64,000 nt of DNA from JBBQZO01 sp038207625 (GCA_038207625.1 JBBQZO010000024.1:1-64000); one strand, 5' to 3'. Shown: positions 8,211 to 17,862, numbered from the stretch's first letter. Notes: generated by a model from the sequence alone, not told the origin. A program made the numbers and translations.

Positions 8211-9038
8211 ATGGCTTCCATTTCCATCAAATCCCCTGCCGACATCGACGGCATGCGCGTGGCCGGACGCCTTGGCGCCGAAGTGCTCGACTACATCACG
8301 CCCTTCGTCAAGGTCGGCGTGACCACGGGAGAGTTGGACCGCTTGTGCCACGAATACATGGTCAATGTGCAAGGCACGATTCCCGCCCCGCTCAACTATT
8401 GCCCGTCTGGCTACACGCCCTACCCGAAAGCCATCTGCACCTCCGTCAACGACGTAATCTGCCATGGCATTCCCGGCGACAAAGTGCTCAAGAACGGCGA
8501 CGTCGTCAACCTCGACATCACCGTCATCAAGGATGGCTACCACGGCGACAACAGCCGCATGTTCTTCATAGGCGAGCCGTCGATCCTGGCGCGCCGCTTG
8601 TCCGAGATCACCTACGAGTGCATGTGGCTGGGGATCGCCAAGGTCAAGCCGGGTGCGCATCTGGGCGATATCGGTCACGTGATCCAGCAGCATGCCGAAA
8701 AACACGGCTACAGCGTGGTGCGCGAATTTTGCGGCCACGGCATCGGCAAAGTGTTCCACGAAGAGCCGCAGGTACTCCATTACGGCCGTCCAGGTACGCT
8801 GGAAAAACTCGAGGCGGGCATGATCTTCACGATCGAGCCGATGATCAACGCAGGCCGGCGCGACATTCGCGAAATGGGCGACGGCTGGACCATCAAGACG
8901 AAAGATCGCAGCCTGTCGGCCCAGTGGGAACACACCATTCTGGTCACCGAGACGGGCTACGAAGTGCTAACGACGTCGGCCGGCACACCACCACCACCGG
9001 CGCTGGTGCTGCCTAAATCTGCCACGGCCACGGCTTAA
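8211..9038 (+). CDS. map: Type I methionine aminopeptidase
   Basis: Removes the N-terminal Met from nascent proteins. 275 residues from the ATG at 8211 (MASISIKSPADIDGMRVAG). Di-metal ligands are in family positions: the two Asp in NLDITVIKDGYHGDNSR, His in FCGHGIGKVFHEEP, Glu in FTIEPMINAG and Glu in WEHTILVT. It lies three bases upstream of glnD, an arrangement common in proteobacteria, and follows a 184-base gap from the PEP-CTERM gene. Confidence 0.97.
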   Translation: MASISIKSPADIDGMRVAGRLGAEVLDYITPFVKVGVTTGELDRLCHEYMVNVQGTIPAPLNYCPSGYTPYPKAICTSVNDVICHGIPGDKVLKNGDVVNLDITVIKDGYHGDNSRMFFIGEPSILARRLSEITYECMWLGIAKVKPGAHLGDIGHVIQQHAEKHGYSVVREFCGHGIGKVFHEEPQVLHYGRPGTLEKLEAGMIFTIEPMINAGRRDIREMGDGWTIKTKDRSLSAQWEHTILVTETGYEVLTTSAGTPPPPALVLPKSATATA

Positions 9039-9041
9039 GCA

Positions 9042-11624
9042 ATGGGCCACGCCGTGCCCAAGGCGCAGCTGCGCGATACGCTCAAGTCGCGCCTGAAGGC
9101 GCAGCGTCAGCTTGTCATCGACGGTTTCCGCGTCGATGCCAAGCCTGAAAAACTGTTGCGCGGGCTGCGCCAGTGCGTCGATGCGATCCTCACCGAAGCG
9201 TGGGACGCTGCCGACCTGCCGCCCGGCAGCGCGCTGGTCGGCGTGGGCGGCTACGGACGCGGCGAATTATTTCCTCACTCCGACGTCGACCTGTTGATAC
9301 TGCTCGGTGAAGCCGCTGACGGCCCCACTCAGTCCAAGCTGGAAGAACTGGTGCAATTACTGTGGGATCTGGGTCTGGAAATTGGCCACAGCATCCGCAC
9401 CATCGACGAGTGCCTCTCCGAGTCGCGCGCCGACATCACGGTACAAACGAGCCTGCTCGAAGCGCGCCTGATCCGCGGCGACAGCGCGCTGTTCGAGCAA
9501 CTCCAGCAGCGTTACCATGAGGCGCTCGATCCGCAGGCCTTTTTCCGCGCCAAGACCGTTGAGATGCGCCTGCGTCATGCCAAGTATGAAGACACCGCGT
9601 TCAGCCTGGAGCCGAACTGCAAGGAAAGTCCGGGTGGTCTGCGCGACCTGCAGGTGATCCTGTGGGTGGCCAAGGCGGCCGGACTGGCCAATTCGTGGGT
9701 TCAACTGGCCACGCGCGGCCTGATCACGCAGGCCGAAGCGCGTCAGCTGATGGAGAAGGAACGCGCCTTCAAGGACATCCGCGTGCGCCTGCATCTGCAT
9801 GCGGGCCGGCGCGAAGACCGCCTGGTATTTGATGTGCAGACGGCGATCGCTGAATCGTTCGGGCTGGAAACCACTGGCGAAGGCCTGCACGCGCGGCGCG
9901 CCAGCGAATATCTGATGCAGCGCTACTATCGTGCCGCCAAGACGGTCGCGCAGCTCAACACCATCCTGCTGCAAAACATCGAAGGCCAGCTGTTTCCCCA
10001 GCCGTATGTGGCAGTGCCGCTCAACGCGCATTTCAACGAAGTGCACGGTTTCATCGACATCGGCGCCGACGACACGTTCGCGCGCACCCCGTCGACGGTG
10101 CTGGAAATCTTCGTGCTGATGACTGAGCACCCGGAACTGTCCGGCATGACGGCGCGCACCATGCGCGCACTGTGGCACGCACGGCTGTCGATCGACGACG
10201 CGTTCCGCGCCGATCCGCTCAACCGCGCGCTGTTTCTGCGCATCCTGCAGGCGCCGATCGGTATGCTGCACGCGCTGCGGCGCATGAACGGCATGAGCAT
10301 CCTGGGACGCTATCTGCCCAACTTTGGACGCATCGTCGGCCAGATGCAGCACGACCTGTTTCACGTCTACACGGTCGATCAGCACATCATGATGGTGGTG
10401 CGCAATATGCGCCGCTTCACCATGACCGAGCATGCGCATGAATACCCGTTCTGCAGCCAGCTGATCGCCAATTTTTCCCAGTCCTGGTTGCTGTACGTGG
10501 GCGCGCTGTTTCACGATATCGCCAAGGGACGCGGGGGCGACCATTCCAAACTGGGTACGGCCGACGCGACCGCGTTCTGCCAGGATCACGGCCTCAGTGA
10601 CGAGCAAACCGAACTGGTCGTGTTCATGGTGGAGAACCACCTGACCATGTCCCAGGTGGCGCAAAAGCAGGACCTGTCGGATCCGGACGTGATCGAGGCG
10701 TTCGCCAAAGTCGTCAAGGACGAGCGGCACCTGACGGCGCTGTATTTGCTGACGGTGGCCGACATCCGTGGCACCAGTCCGAAAGTGTGGAACGCCTGGA
10801 AGGCCAAGCTGCTCGAAGACCTGTACCGGATGACCTTGCGCGTGCTGGGCGGCGAGCCCCATTCGGCCGACCGGGAACTGAAAAACCGCCAGCAGGAAGC
10901 GCTGGCGACCTTGCGCCTGTACGGCCTGCCGATCGACGCGCACGAAGCGCTGTGGAAGCAGCTCGACGTGGCCTACTTCCTGCGCCACGACGCCTCCGAC
11001 ATCGCCTGGCAGACCCGCTCGCTGTACGACCGGCTAGACAGCGACAAGCCGGTCGTCAAATGCCGCCTCGCGCCCATCGGCGAAGGCTTGCAGATTGCCG
11101 TCTACGTACACGACCAGCCCGACCTGTTCGCGCGCATCTGCAGCTTTTTCGACCGAAAAAATTTCAGCATCCTCGACGCCAAGATCCACACCACCAAACA
11201 CGGCTACGCGCTCGACACCTTCCTGGTCACTGAGCAGAACTTCGCCAAGAGCTACCGCGACCTGATCAGCCTGATCGAGCACGAGCTGGGCGAGCTGCTG
11301 CGTTCGGAAGCGCCGCTGCCCCCGCCCACCAAGGGCCGCTTGTCGCGCCTGTCGCGCACCTTCCCGATCCAGCCCACGGTGGACCTGCGCCCCGACGAAC
11401 GGGGCCAGTACTACCTGCTGTCGATTTCGGCCAACGACCGTACCGGCCTGCTGTATGCGATCGCCACAGTGCTCACACGCTACCGCATCAATTTGCATAC
11501 GGCCAAGGTGATGACGCTGGGCGAGCGTGTCGAAGACGTGTTTCTGGTCGATGGCCCCGGACTGGGCAGCTCGCGCAACCAGATCCAGCTGGAAACGGAT
11601 CTGCTGGACGCGCTGAGAGTTTGA
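9042..11624 (+). CDS. glnD: PII uridylyltransferase / uridylyl-removing enzyme
   Basis: Senses glutamine and uridylylates or deuridylylates PII proteins to control nitrogen assimilation. 860 residues, the normal size. It has a nucleotidyltransferase domain with GVGGYGRGELFPHSDVDLL near residue 65. An HD hydrolase domain follows with LFHDIAKGRGGDHS near 490. Two C-terminal ACT domains (about 690-760 and 790-860) bind glutamine, with starts such as VYVHDQPDLFARI and ISANDRTGLLYAI. Start at 9042, three bases after map, so the two are probably co-transcribed. Confidence 0.96.
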   Translation: MGHAVPKAQLRDTLKSRLKAQRQLVIDGFRVDAKPEKLLRGLRQCVDAILTEAWDAADLPPGSALVGVGGYGRGELFPHSDVDLLILLGEAADGPTQSKLEELVQLLWDLGLEIGHSIRTIDECLSESRADITVQTSLLEARLIRGDSALFEQLQQRYHEALDPQAFFRAKTVEMRLRHAKYEDTAFSLEPNCKESPGGLRDLQVILWVAKAAGLANSWVQLATRGLITQAEARQLMEKERAFKDIRVRLHLHAGRREDRLVFDVQTAIAESFGLETTGEGLHARRASEYLMQRYYRAAKTVAQLNTILLQNIEGQLFPQPYVAVPLNAHFNEVHGFIDIGADDTFARTPSTVLEIFVLMTEHPELSGMTARTMRALWHARLSIDDAFRADPLNRALFLRILQAPIGMLHALRRMNGMSILGRYLPNFGRIVGQMQHDLFHVYTVDQHIMMVVRNMRRFTMTEHAHEYPFCSQLIANFSQSWLLYVGALFHDIAKGRGGDHSKLGTADATAFCQDHGLSDEQTELVVFMVENHLTMSQVAQKQDLSDPDVIEAFAKVVKDERHLTALYLLTVADIRGTSPKVWNAWKAKLLEDLYRMTLRVLGGEPHSADRELKNRQQEALATLRLYGLPIDAHEALWKQLDVAYFLRHDASDIAWQTRSLYDRLDSDKPVVKCRLAPIGEGLQIAVYVHDQPDLFARICSFFDRKNFSILDAKIHTTKHGYALDTFLVTEQNFAKSYRDLISLIEHELGELLRSEAPLPPPTKGRLSRLSRTFPIQPTVDLRPDERGQYYLLSISANDRTGLLYAIATVLTRYRINLHTAKVMTLGERVEDVFLVDGPGLGSSRNQIQLETDLLDALRV

Positions 11625-11685
11625 CGCCACCACCTTTGCAGCAGTTATTTGCTTTGCACCACCTCTTTGAATTGAAACGCACCAC

Positions 11686-12432
11686 ATGACCGAACTTTTA
11701 CGCCTTTCCAAACGCATGTCCGAACTGGGACTGTGCTCACGCCGCGAAGCCGATGAATGGATCGCGCGCGGCTGGGTGCGGGTGGACGGCAACGTGATCT
11801 CCGAACTGGGCAGCAAGGTGCTGCCGAACCAGAAGATCACCGTCGAGCGCCAGGCCGCCGCCGAACAATCGAAACGCGTCACGGTGTTGATCAACAAGCC
11901 GATGGGTTTCGTCAGCGGCCAGGCCGAGGACGGCTACACCCCGGCCATCGCGCTGATCAAGGCCGAGACGCGCTGGGCCGAGGACCCGTCGCCGGAAACC
12001 TTCCACCCGACCCAGCTGCGCAGCCTGGTGCCGGCCGGCCGGCTCGACATCGACTCGGTCGGTCTGCTGATCCTGACCCAGGACGGGCGCGTGGCCAAGC
12101 AGTTGATCGGCCACGACACGGTGATCGAAAAGGAATACCTGGTGCGCGTGCAATACAGCAAGCCGGGCCTGCTGCCCGAATCGGACCTGAAGAAGCTCAA
12201 CCACGGTCTGTGGATGGACGGCAAGGCGCTGCTGCCGGCCAAGGTGCGCTGGCAAAACGAGGACCAACTCAGTTTTACGCTGCGCGAGGGCAAGAAACGC
12301 CAGATCCGGCGCATGTGCGACATGGTCGGCCTGAAGGTGCTGGGCCTGAAACGGGTACGCATCGGGCGCGTCAAACTGGGCGACCTGCCGGTGGGCCAGT
12401 GGCGCTATCTGCGCGCCGACGAACAATTCTGA
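11686..12432 (+). CDS. RsuA/RluF-family pseudouridine synthase
   Basis: Isomerises a uridine in rRNA. 248 residues. The N-terminal S4 RNA-binding domain reads LRLSKRMSELGLCSRREADEWI. The catalytic motif is GRLDIDSVGLLILTQDG with the Asp at the start of the active-site loop. Then come EKEYLVRV and the C-terminal GKKRQIRRMCDMVGLKVLGLKRVRIG. It looks closest to RluF (23S U2604), but RluB/RluE cannot be excluded by eye, so I give no symbol. It is 61 bases after glnD. Confidence 0.88.
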   Translation: MTELLRLSKRMSELGLCSRREADEWIARGWVRVDGNVISELGSKVLPNQKITVERQAAAEQSKRVTVLINKPMGFVSGQAEDGYTPAIALIKAETRWAEDPSPETFHPTQLRSLVPAGRLDIDSVGLLILTQDGRVAKQLIGHDTVIEKEYLVRVQYSKPGLLPESDLKKLNHGLWMDGKALLPAKVRWQNEDQLSFTLREGKKRQIRRMCDMVGLKVLGLKRVRIGRVKLGDLPVGQWRYLRADEQF

Positions 12433-12481
12433 GCAGCGCCGGCGCTGCCGCGCGATGCCTGAATTAGACGAATACCTCCAT

Positions 12482-12505
12482 AAAGCCACCGTACCGGGTG
12501 GCTTT
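12482..12505 (+). terminator. Hairpin at end of map-glnD-pseudouridine synthase unit
   Basis: AAAGCCACC and GGTGGCTTT form a 9-bp stem around a six-base loop, 49 bases after the synthase stop. The T-tract is only three bases on either strand, so it is a weak or bidirectional terminator. The rest of 12433-12707 is an AT-richer upstream region of tagH in which I could not define a promoter. Confidence 0.5.
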
Positions 12506-12707
12506 GTGCCATTCTTTCGCACTATTTCTCACATTTCTTATGCACCGGCGAGCCACGCTCCTTAACAACAATGCAAATGCATAGTAAAGTGCTGCATGGT
12601 TAAGGTGTATTTCTCTATCTTGATGATTTACATACTATAAATCGGTCCTTGTTCCTTCCTGATTCGCACATGTCGCCCGCTGGGCTAGTTTTTCGGAGCA
12701 CTTACTG

Positions 12708-13748
12708 ATGATCAAAATTGCCGTCGTTTGCTATGACAACGTTGCACCGCTCCAGCCGCTGCAAACGCTGGTCGGACCGGAACGCAAGACGCTGGGACGC
12801 AGCAGCGACAATATGTTGGTGCTGCCCGACCCGAAGCACGAGGTATCGCGCTCGCAAGCGGCCTGTTGGAATGACGGCAAGGCGAACTGGCTGGTCAACC
12901 TGAGCCAGGCCACGCCGATGCGCATCAACGACCAGGAAATCGTCACCAACGAAGAGGTCGAGATCCACGTGGGCGACCAGATCCGCATTGGCCAATACCT
13001 GCTGCAAGTCGAGCCGTGCAACGAGCTCGAGCTGCAAGCGGGCGCGGCGGCCCAGGCCGCCCCACAGCGTCAGGCGCAAGCTCTGGCCTTGGCGCCGGCA
13101 CCGGACGCGGCGCGCATGCCTGCGCCGGCCCAAGCCGAGCCCGACCTGGCCGCACTGAAAGCGGCCTTCCTGCGCGGCGCCGGCATTGCGCCCGGCACGC
13201 TATCGTCGGAACTGACACCGGAGTTGATGGAATTGATCGGTGGCCTGCTGGCCGCCTCGATCCAGGGCACGATCGGACTGATCGGCCTGCGCTCACTGGT
13301 CAAGCAGGAGGTCAAGGCCGATGTCACGATGGTGGTGGTGCGCAATAACAATCCGCTCAAGTTCTTCCCCGACAGCCAGACCGTGTTGACGCAGATGCTG
13401 CGCAAACCGATGCCCGGCTTCATGGGACCGATGGAATCGATCGAGGACGCATTCACCGGTCTGCACGCGCACCAGATGGGCATGGTGGCGGGCATGGATG
13501 CGAGCAGCGAAGCGATCGTTGCGCACCTCAATCCGCAACGCCTGGCGGCCGAACTGGGCGGCTCGCGCGCCGTCGCAACGCTGCTGCCGGTGGTACACCA
13601 CGCAGGCCTGTGGAAAACCTATGCGCAGCAATACGACAGCATCGTCGGACCGGACAGGACGGCGTTCCAGAAGCGCTGCCGGGTGCCTTTTCTGGCTGCC
13701 TACGAACAGGAAGTCGAACGTTTTCAAGGCGGCTTGAACCATGGCTGA
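12708..13748 (+). CDS. tagH: Type VI secretion-associated FHA-domain protein TagH
   Basis: 346 residues. The N-terminal FHA domain (about residues 20-103) has GRSSDN at 30-35 and the SRSQ strand at 48-51, which bind phosphothreonine. A Pro/Ala-rich linker of about 40 residues follows. The C-terminal half matches the T6SS FHA protein pattern: SLVKQEVKADVTMVVVRNNNPLKF and PGFMGPMESIEDAFTGLHAHQMGM. In the family it is the target read by the PpkA/PppA threonine-phosphorylation switch that activates T6SS. The Shine-Dalgarno is GGAG, nine bases before the ATG. It overlaps the phosphatase by 8 bases. Confidence 0.9.
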   Translation: MIKIAVVCYDNVAPLQPLQTLVGPERKTLGRSSDNMLVLPDPKHEVSRSQAACWNDGKANWLVNLSQATPMRINDQEIVTNEEVEIHVGDQIRIGQYLLQVEPCNELELQAGAAAQAAPQRQAQALALAPAPDAARMPAPAQAEPDLAALKAAFLRGAGIAPGTLSSELTPELMELIGGLLAASIQGTIGLIGLRSLVKQEVKADVTMVVVRNNNPLKFFPDSQTVLTQMLRKPMPGFMGPMESIEDAFTGLHAHQMGMVAGMDASSEAIVAHLNPQRLAAELGGSRAVATLLPVVHHAGLWKTYAQQYDSIVGPDRTAFQKRCRVPFLAAYEQEVERFQGGLNHG

Positions 13749-14538
13749 AGCTTACCCGGAAACACCACGGGTGAACATCAACTTGTCCTGGGCCAGGCTG
13801 AGTGAAACGGGGATGCGCGCCTCGAACGAGGACGCGATGGGTGAAGCGCAACAGGATGACATGGTGTGTTTCGTCATCGCCGACGGCGCCGGCGGCCATG
13901 AGGCGGGCGAAGTGGCGGCGCGCATCGTCGTCGACACGGTATTGCAAACCTTCCTGCGCGAAGCCTCGTTCGGCTTGCGCGCGCTGCGCTCCTATGTCGA
14001 GCAAGCCTTCGTGGAAGTGGCGCAAAGCAAAAAGCGCGTGCCCCAGCAAAGGGAAATGAGCGCCACCATCGCCACCGTGCTGATCGACCAGAGCAATCGC
14101 CAGGCGCTGTGCGCCCACCTGGGCGACACGCGCATCTATTTATTTCGTGACGGCAAACTCACCGCCGTCACCAAGGACCACAGTGTGGCCCAGCAACTGA
14201 TCGACGCCGGCTATGCCAAGGCCGACCAGTTGCGCCTGCATCCACAGCGTAACGTGCTGTTTGCGGCCGTCGGCGCCGAAGGCGATACCCCGCCCGAGCT
14301 GAGCGAAGAAGTGATCAAGATTGTCGACGGCGACGCCTTCCTGATCTGTACCGACGGTTTCTGGGAATGGGTGCTCGAGGCGGACATGGAGCGCTGCCTG
14401 CGCGCCGCGCCGCACAGCGCCGCCTGGTTGCGCGCGATGAGCGAAATTGCCGACGCCAACGTCTATACTGCCAACAAGCTGCGGGATAATTATTCCGCCT
14501 TTGCCATTTGGGCCTACGAGCCGGCTGCCATGCCATGA
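13741..14538 (+). CDS. PP2C-type serine/threonine phosphatase (PppA-like)
   Basis: 265 residues. PP2C metal-binding motifs are in order: NEDAMGEA, IADGAGGHEAGEVAA (Asp-Gly before the second metal site), GDTRIYLFRDGKL, TDGFWEWV and a final DNYSAFAIW. In T6SS clusters this enzyme reverses PpkA phosphorylation of the FHA protein. Its start overlaps the end of tagH by 8 bases, so expression is coupled. Family assignment is certain; the T6SS role rests on context. Confidence 0.9.
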   Translation: MAEAYPETPRVNINLSWARLSETGMRASNEDAMGEAQQDDMVCFVIADGAGGHEAGEVAARIVVDTVLQTFLREASFGLRALRSYVEQAFVEVAQSKKRVPQQREMSATIATVLIDQSNRQALCAHLGDTRIYLFRDGKLTAVTKDHSVAQQLIDAGYAKADQLRLHPQRNVLFAAVGAEGDTPPELSEEVIKIVDGDAFLICTDGFWEWVLEADMERCLRAAPHSAAWLRAMSEIADANVYTANKLRDNYSAFAIWAYEPAAMP

Positions 14539-14577
14539 GCCCTCAATTTCGGCGTTTACTAGCTGATATGCATAAAA

Positions 14578-16440
14578 ATGACTGAGCCGCGCGTGAATAC
14601 TACCACTAGCCCTACCAGCGCCATCCTGTCGCCGGCCAACACGGCCAGCGCCAGTTCGCTTGCCATCGGCACCCGGCTGGCCGACTTCGAAATCACCGGC
14701 GTGCTCGGCGAAGGCGGCTTCGGCATCGTCTACGTGGCCTTCGACCATTCGCTGCAGCGCACCGTCGCCATCAAGGAATACATGCCCGGCGCGCTGGCCG
14801 GCCGGGCCGCCGACATGAGCGTGATGGTGCGCGCCGAGCGCGACAAGGCGACCTTCGATATCGGGCGCAACAGCTTTATCAACGAAGCACGTTTCCTGGC
14901 CCAGTTCGACCATCCGTCGCTGGTCAAAGTGTACCGCTACTGGGAACAGAACCAGACCGCCTATATGGCGATGCGCTATTACGACGGACGTACGCTCAAG
15001 GAGATTGTTGCCAACAGTCCCGAACTGGTCACCGAAGCCTGGGTCAAGTCGATCTTCACGCAAATTCTCGAAGCGCTCGAGACGCTGTACGACGTGAAGA
15101 TCTTGCACCGCGACGTCTCGCCCGACAACATCATCGTGCAAAAGAACGGCGACGCCGTGCTGCTCGACTTCGGTTCGGCGCGCCAGATCATCGGCGACAT
15201 GAACAAGGGCCTGACGGTGATCCTCAAGCCGGGCTACGCACCGGTCGAGCAGTACGCGGGCGACCTGTCGCTCGAGCAGGGGCCGTGGACCGATATCTAC
15301 TCGCTGTCGGCAGTCATGTATTTCGCCATCATGCAGCAGGCGCCGCCGACCTCGATCGCGCGCATGGTCAAGGATCCCGTCAAACCGCTGAGCGAACGCG
15401 GCCTGCCCGGCTTCAGCATGCGGTTCCTGGCCGCGATCGACAAGGGCTTAGCGGTGCAGGCGGCCGAACGGCCCCAGACCATCAACGAATTTCGCAGCCT
15501 GCTGGGAATCGGCCCGCTCGACTCGGCGCGCAAGCGCCCGTCGATCCAGTCGGCCCGGATGGACTCGCGCCCTGCCCCCGCCGCACAGGCCGACGATGCA
15601 ACCGTAATCGCGCCAGCGCGTCCCAAGAAAGTGCCGCTGGCCACCGCAGCGCCCGTTGCGGCGACGCCCGGCAAGACGCGCCCTGAATCGCGCAGCAAGT
15701 CCGACAGCGGGGCGGCGCGCAAGAGCCGCAGCGCACGCCCGCCCGAGTCGGCCCACAAATGGCCGCTGACGATCGGCTTGCTGGCCGGCGCCTTGCTGCT
15801 CGCTGGCATCAGCATCTACGCGTTTGACCCTTCCCCGACGCACAAGAGCGCGCCGGCCAACGCCTCGGCGCAACCGGCCCCGGCCCCGCCTCCAGCGCCA
15901 ACCAGCGCACCGACGATGGCGCCATCGAGCGCGCCGTCGCTCCCAATGGCAGCGGCAGTTGGCGTGGCCACGGTCGATCCGGAAGCGCGCGCCTGGGATG
16001 CCCTCAAGAACGATCCGAACGCCAGCGAAGTGCAGTTGAACGCCTTCATTGCGCAATACCCGACCGGGAAGAATGTCGATGCGGCCAAGCTGTTGTTGGC
16101 GGCCTTGCACGGCAAGGCGTCGGCCAGCGCCCCGCTCGCTAGCGCGGCATCGGCCAATGCCACCGTCGCTGCCGCAGCATCGGCCGACACGCCAGCAGCG
16201 GCGCCCGAGGCAGCCCCGCTCGCCACCAGCTACCGACTGTCCATCAAACCCTGGGGCAGCGTGATTGTCGATGGCAAGGATCGCGGCGTCAGTCCGCCCA
16301 TGAAACGGTTGTTGCTGCTTGAGGGCAAGCACAAAATCCGCATCGTGAACCCCAGTTTCCCGCCATATTCGGTCGATATCGACACGACGGGGAAGAAATT
16401 CGGCACGATTGAACATGATTTTTCAGCGGCGCCCAAATAA
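14578..16440 (+). CDS. Membrane-anchored serine/threonine kinase (PpkA-like) with PEGA-type domain
   Basis: 620 residues. The kinase domain spans about residues 35-310: glycine loop GEGGFGIVY (44-52), VAIK Lys66, Glu103 of helix C, HRD at 177-179, and DFG at 197-199. The catalytic loop reads HRDVSPDN, without the Lys usual in serine/threonine kinases. An Ala/Pro linker leads to one membrane helix near residues 395-420, then another Ala/Pro linker. The C-terminal ~65 residues (IKPWGSVIVDGKDRGVSPP) look like a PEGA-type domain outside the cytoplasm. It starts 39 bases after the phosphatase. In T6SS the kinase phosphorylates the FHA protein. Confidence 0.88.
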   Translation: MTEPRVNTTTSPTSAILSPANTASASSLAIGTRLADFEITGVLGEGGFGIVYVAFDHSLQRTVAIKEYMPGALAGRAADMSVMVRAERDKATFDIGRNSFINEARFLAQFDHPSLVKVYRYWEQNQTAYMAMRYYDGRTLKEIVANSPELVTEAWVKSIFTQILEALETLYDVKILHRDVSPDNIIVQKNGDAVLLDFGSARQIIGDMNKGLTVILKPGYAPVEQYAGDLSLEQGPWTDIYSLSAVMYFAIMQQAPPTSIARMVKDPVKPLSERGLPGFSMRFLAAIDKGLAVQAAERPQTINEFRSLLGIGPLDSARKRPSIQSARMDSRPAPAAQADDATVIAPARPKKVPLATAAPVAATPGKTRPESRSKSDSGAARKSRSARPPESAHKWPLTIGLLAGALLLAGISIYAFDPSPTHKSAPANASAQPAPAPPPAPTSAPTMAPSSAPSLPMAAAVGVATVDPEARAWDALKNDPNASEVQLNAFIAQYPTGKNVDAAKLLLAALHGKASASAPLASAASANATVAAAASADTPAAAPEAAPLATSYRLSIKPWGSVIVDGKDRGVSPPMKRLLLLEGKHKIRIVNPSFPPYSVDIDTTGKKFGTIEHDFSAAPK

Positions 16441-16458
16441 ACCCTTTAGTATGCAGTC

Positions 16459-16938
16459 ATGAACATCTTTCTCAAACACACCACGCTACCGTATCTGCTC
16501 GCCAGCATCCTGCTGGTCGGCTGCGCCGCCCCCCAACCCGAACCCGAGGCCGCCCCCACGGTCGATAGCGCCGCGCTCAAAGCGGCCAAGGCCGCACCGG
16601 TCCATCCGGTTGCCGAGCCGGCACCGGTCGCGCCGGTCCCCAGCGCCGATCAGTTGATCCTCAAAGAGGGCATCGCCATGTACAACAATGGCGACTACAA
16701 CGACGCCATCAAGCGCCTCGGTGGCGCCAGCGATATCTGGGTGGGCGGCAGCAAGGCCTCCCAGACGACGGCCTTGAAATACCTCGCCTTCAGCTATTGC
16801 CTGACCGGGCGCCAGACGCTATGCCGTCAACAATTTGAAAAGGCCCTCAAGCTCGATCCGAGCTTTGACCTGGCGCCCGGCGAAAACGGACACCCGCTAT
16901 GGGGCCCGGTATTTGCCAAGGCCAAGAAAGCCAAATAG
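16459..16938 (+). CDS. TssQ-type T6SS-associated lipoprotein with TPR-like repeats
   Basis: 159 residues. Type II signal peptide with lipobox LLVGC, lipidated Cys22. A Pro/Ala linker follows to about residue 68. The rest is a helical TPR-like domain (KEGIAMYNNGDYNDAIKRLG and ALKYLAFSYCLTGRQTLCRQQFEKALKLDPSF). I recall TssQ-family lipoproteins next to the FHA/kinase genes in Burkholderiales T6SS loci; here it starts 18 bases after the kinase. Its exact role is not established from sequence. Confidence 0.75.
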   Translation: MNIFLKHTTLPYLLASILLVGCAAPQPEPEAAPTVDSAALKAAKAAPVHPVAEPAPVAPVPSADQLILKEGIAMYNNGDYNDAIKRLGGASDIWVGGSKASQTTALKYLAFSYCLTGRQTLCRQQFEKALKLDPSFDLAPGENGHPLWGPVFAKAKKAK

Positions 16939-16978
16939 AACGGCGCGCCGACGGGCGCCGGCCCGCTGTGCGCCCGCC

Positions 16979-17857
16979 TCAGTCGATCAGGATGTCGTGG
17001 AATCGATCGAAGTTGATGATGCTGCCGTCGCCATCGGTCTTGGACAGGATGTCGACGAAGTGGTATTGGAAGAAGATGTCTTCCGGCGAGTAGGTGTGGC
17101 GTCCGTGCACGAAGTCGTTGAGCGTGTCATCCATGCCCGAAATCGAGACCGTCAACGTGGCACCTTCAGCCTCGAGATCGTCGCGCGTCTTGCCAAACAG
17201 CGGGCTGTGCGCGTCGATCTTGTGCATCACCGTCCAGCTCAATGCAAACACGCTGGTGTGCTGGCGCTCCAGGTGCAGCTCGTAAAAGCGGGTGTACACC
17301 TGACCCTCGGCGGTGCGTTCGCGCCGCACGATATTGGCCCGCACCGACGCTTCCAGAATCAGATTATTGCGCTCATTGCCGGTGCGTATCATCAACGTCG
17401 GCGTGCCGTTGAACTTGGTCACCACCGCCGTCGTCGAGAACAGGATGCGTGAGGTCGGACGCGAGAAGCGCGCGAACAACAGTCCTGTCACGACCGCCAC
17501 TTCGAGCATGCCAAGCAGGATCTCGCACGATGCCACCACGTGACCGTAGGTCGAGCCGGGGTTCATGAAACCATAACCGACCGTCGCCAGCGTCTCGATC
17601 GAGAAGAAGAACACGTCCTGAAACTGATCCGGGCGCGCGTTCGCCACCGACCCGGGCACCAGGAAGAAGGCCAGCGCGAACACCAGATTGGTGACCATGT
17701 AAATCCCCAGCACGGCGCCGAAGAAATGCGGCCACGACAGCGTCAACACCCAGTGGTAGCTATCGCTCCAGTGCCAGCCGCTGCCGCCGACGCGCCGCAC
17801 ATGGCTGTCGCCGAAACGAAAGACCCCGCGCCGCCGACCGTACGGAGCCTCATCCAT
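16979..17857 (-). CDS. KirBac-type inward-rectifier potassium channel
   Basis: 292 residues. Two membrane helices (about 44-65 and 105-130) flank a pore loop with the potassium selectivity filter TVGYG. The C-terminal ~160 residues are the beta-rich cytoplasmic Kir domain (FNGTPTLMIRTGNERNN, YELHLERQHTSVFALSWTVMHKI). In the family it conducts K+ and is gated by lipids or nucleotides. Start ATG at 17857, five bases after def. It is the last gene of the ligA-galU-def series and converges on the T6SS module. Confidence 0.93.
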   Translation of the reverse strand: MDEAPYGRRRGVFRFGDSHVRRVGGSGWHWSDSYHWVLTLSWPHFFGAVLGIYMVTNLVFALAFFLVPGSVANARPDQFQDVFFFSIETLATVGYGFMNPGSTYGHVVASCEILLGMLEVAVVTGLLFARFSRPTSRILFSTTAVVTKFNGTPTLMIRTGNERNNLILEASVRANIVRRERTAEGQVYTRFYELHLERQHTSVFALSWTVMHKIDAHSPLFGKTRDDLEAEGATLTVSISGMDDTLNDFVHGRHTYSPEDIFFQYHFVDILSKTDGDGSIINFDRFHDILID

Positions 17858-17862
17858 GGCGC

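Noticed and set aside
9357..10988. 543-codon minus-strand frame inside glnD
   Set aside because: Opposite-strand shadow of an intact GlnD; no motifs, His/Gln/Arg-rich.
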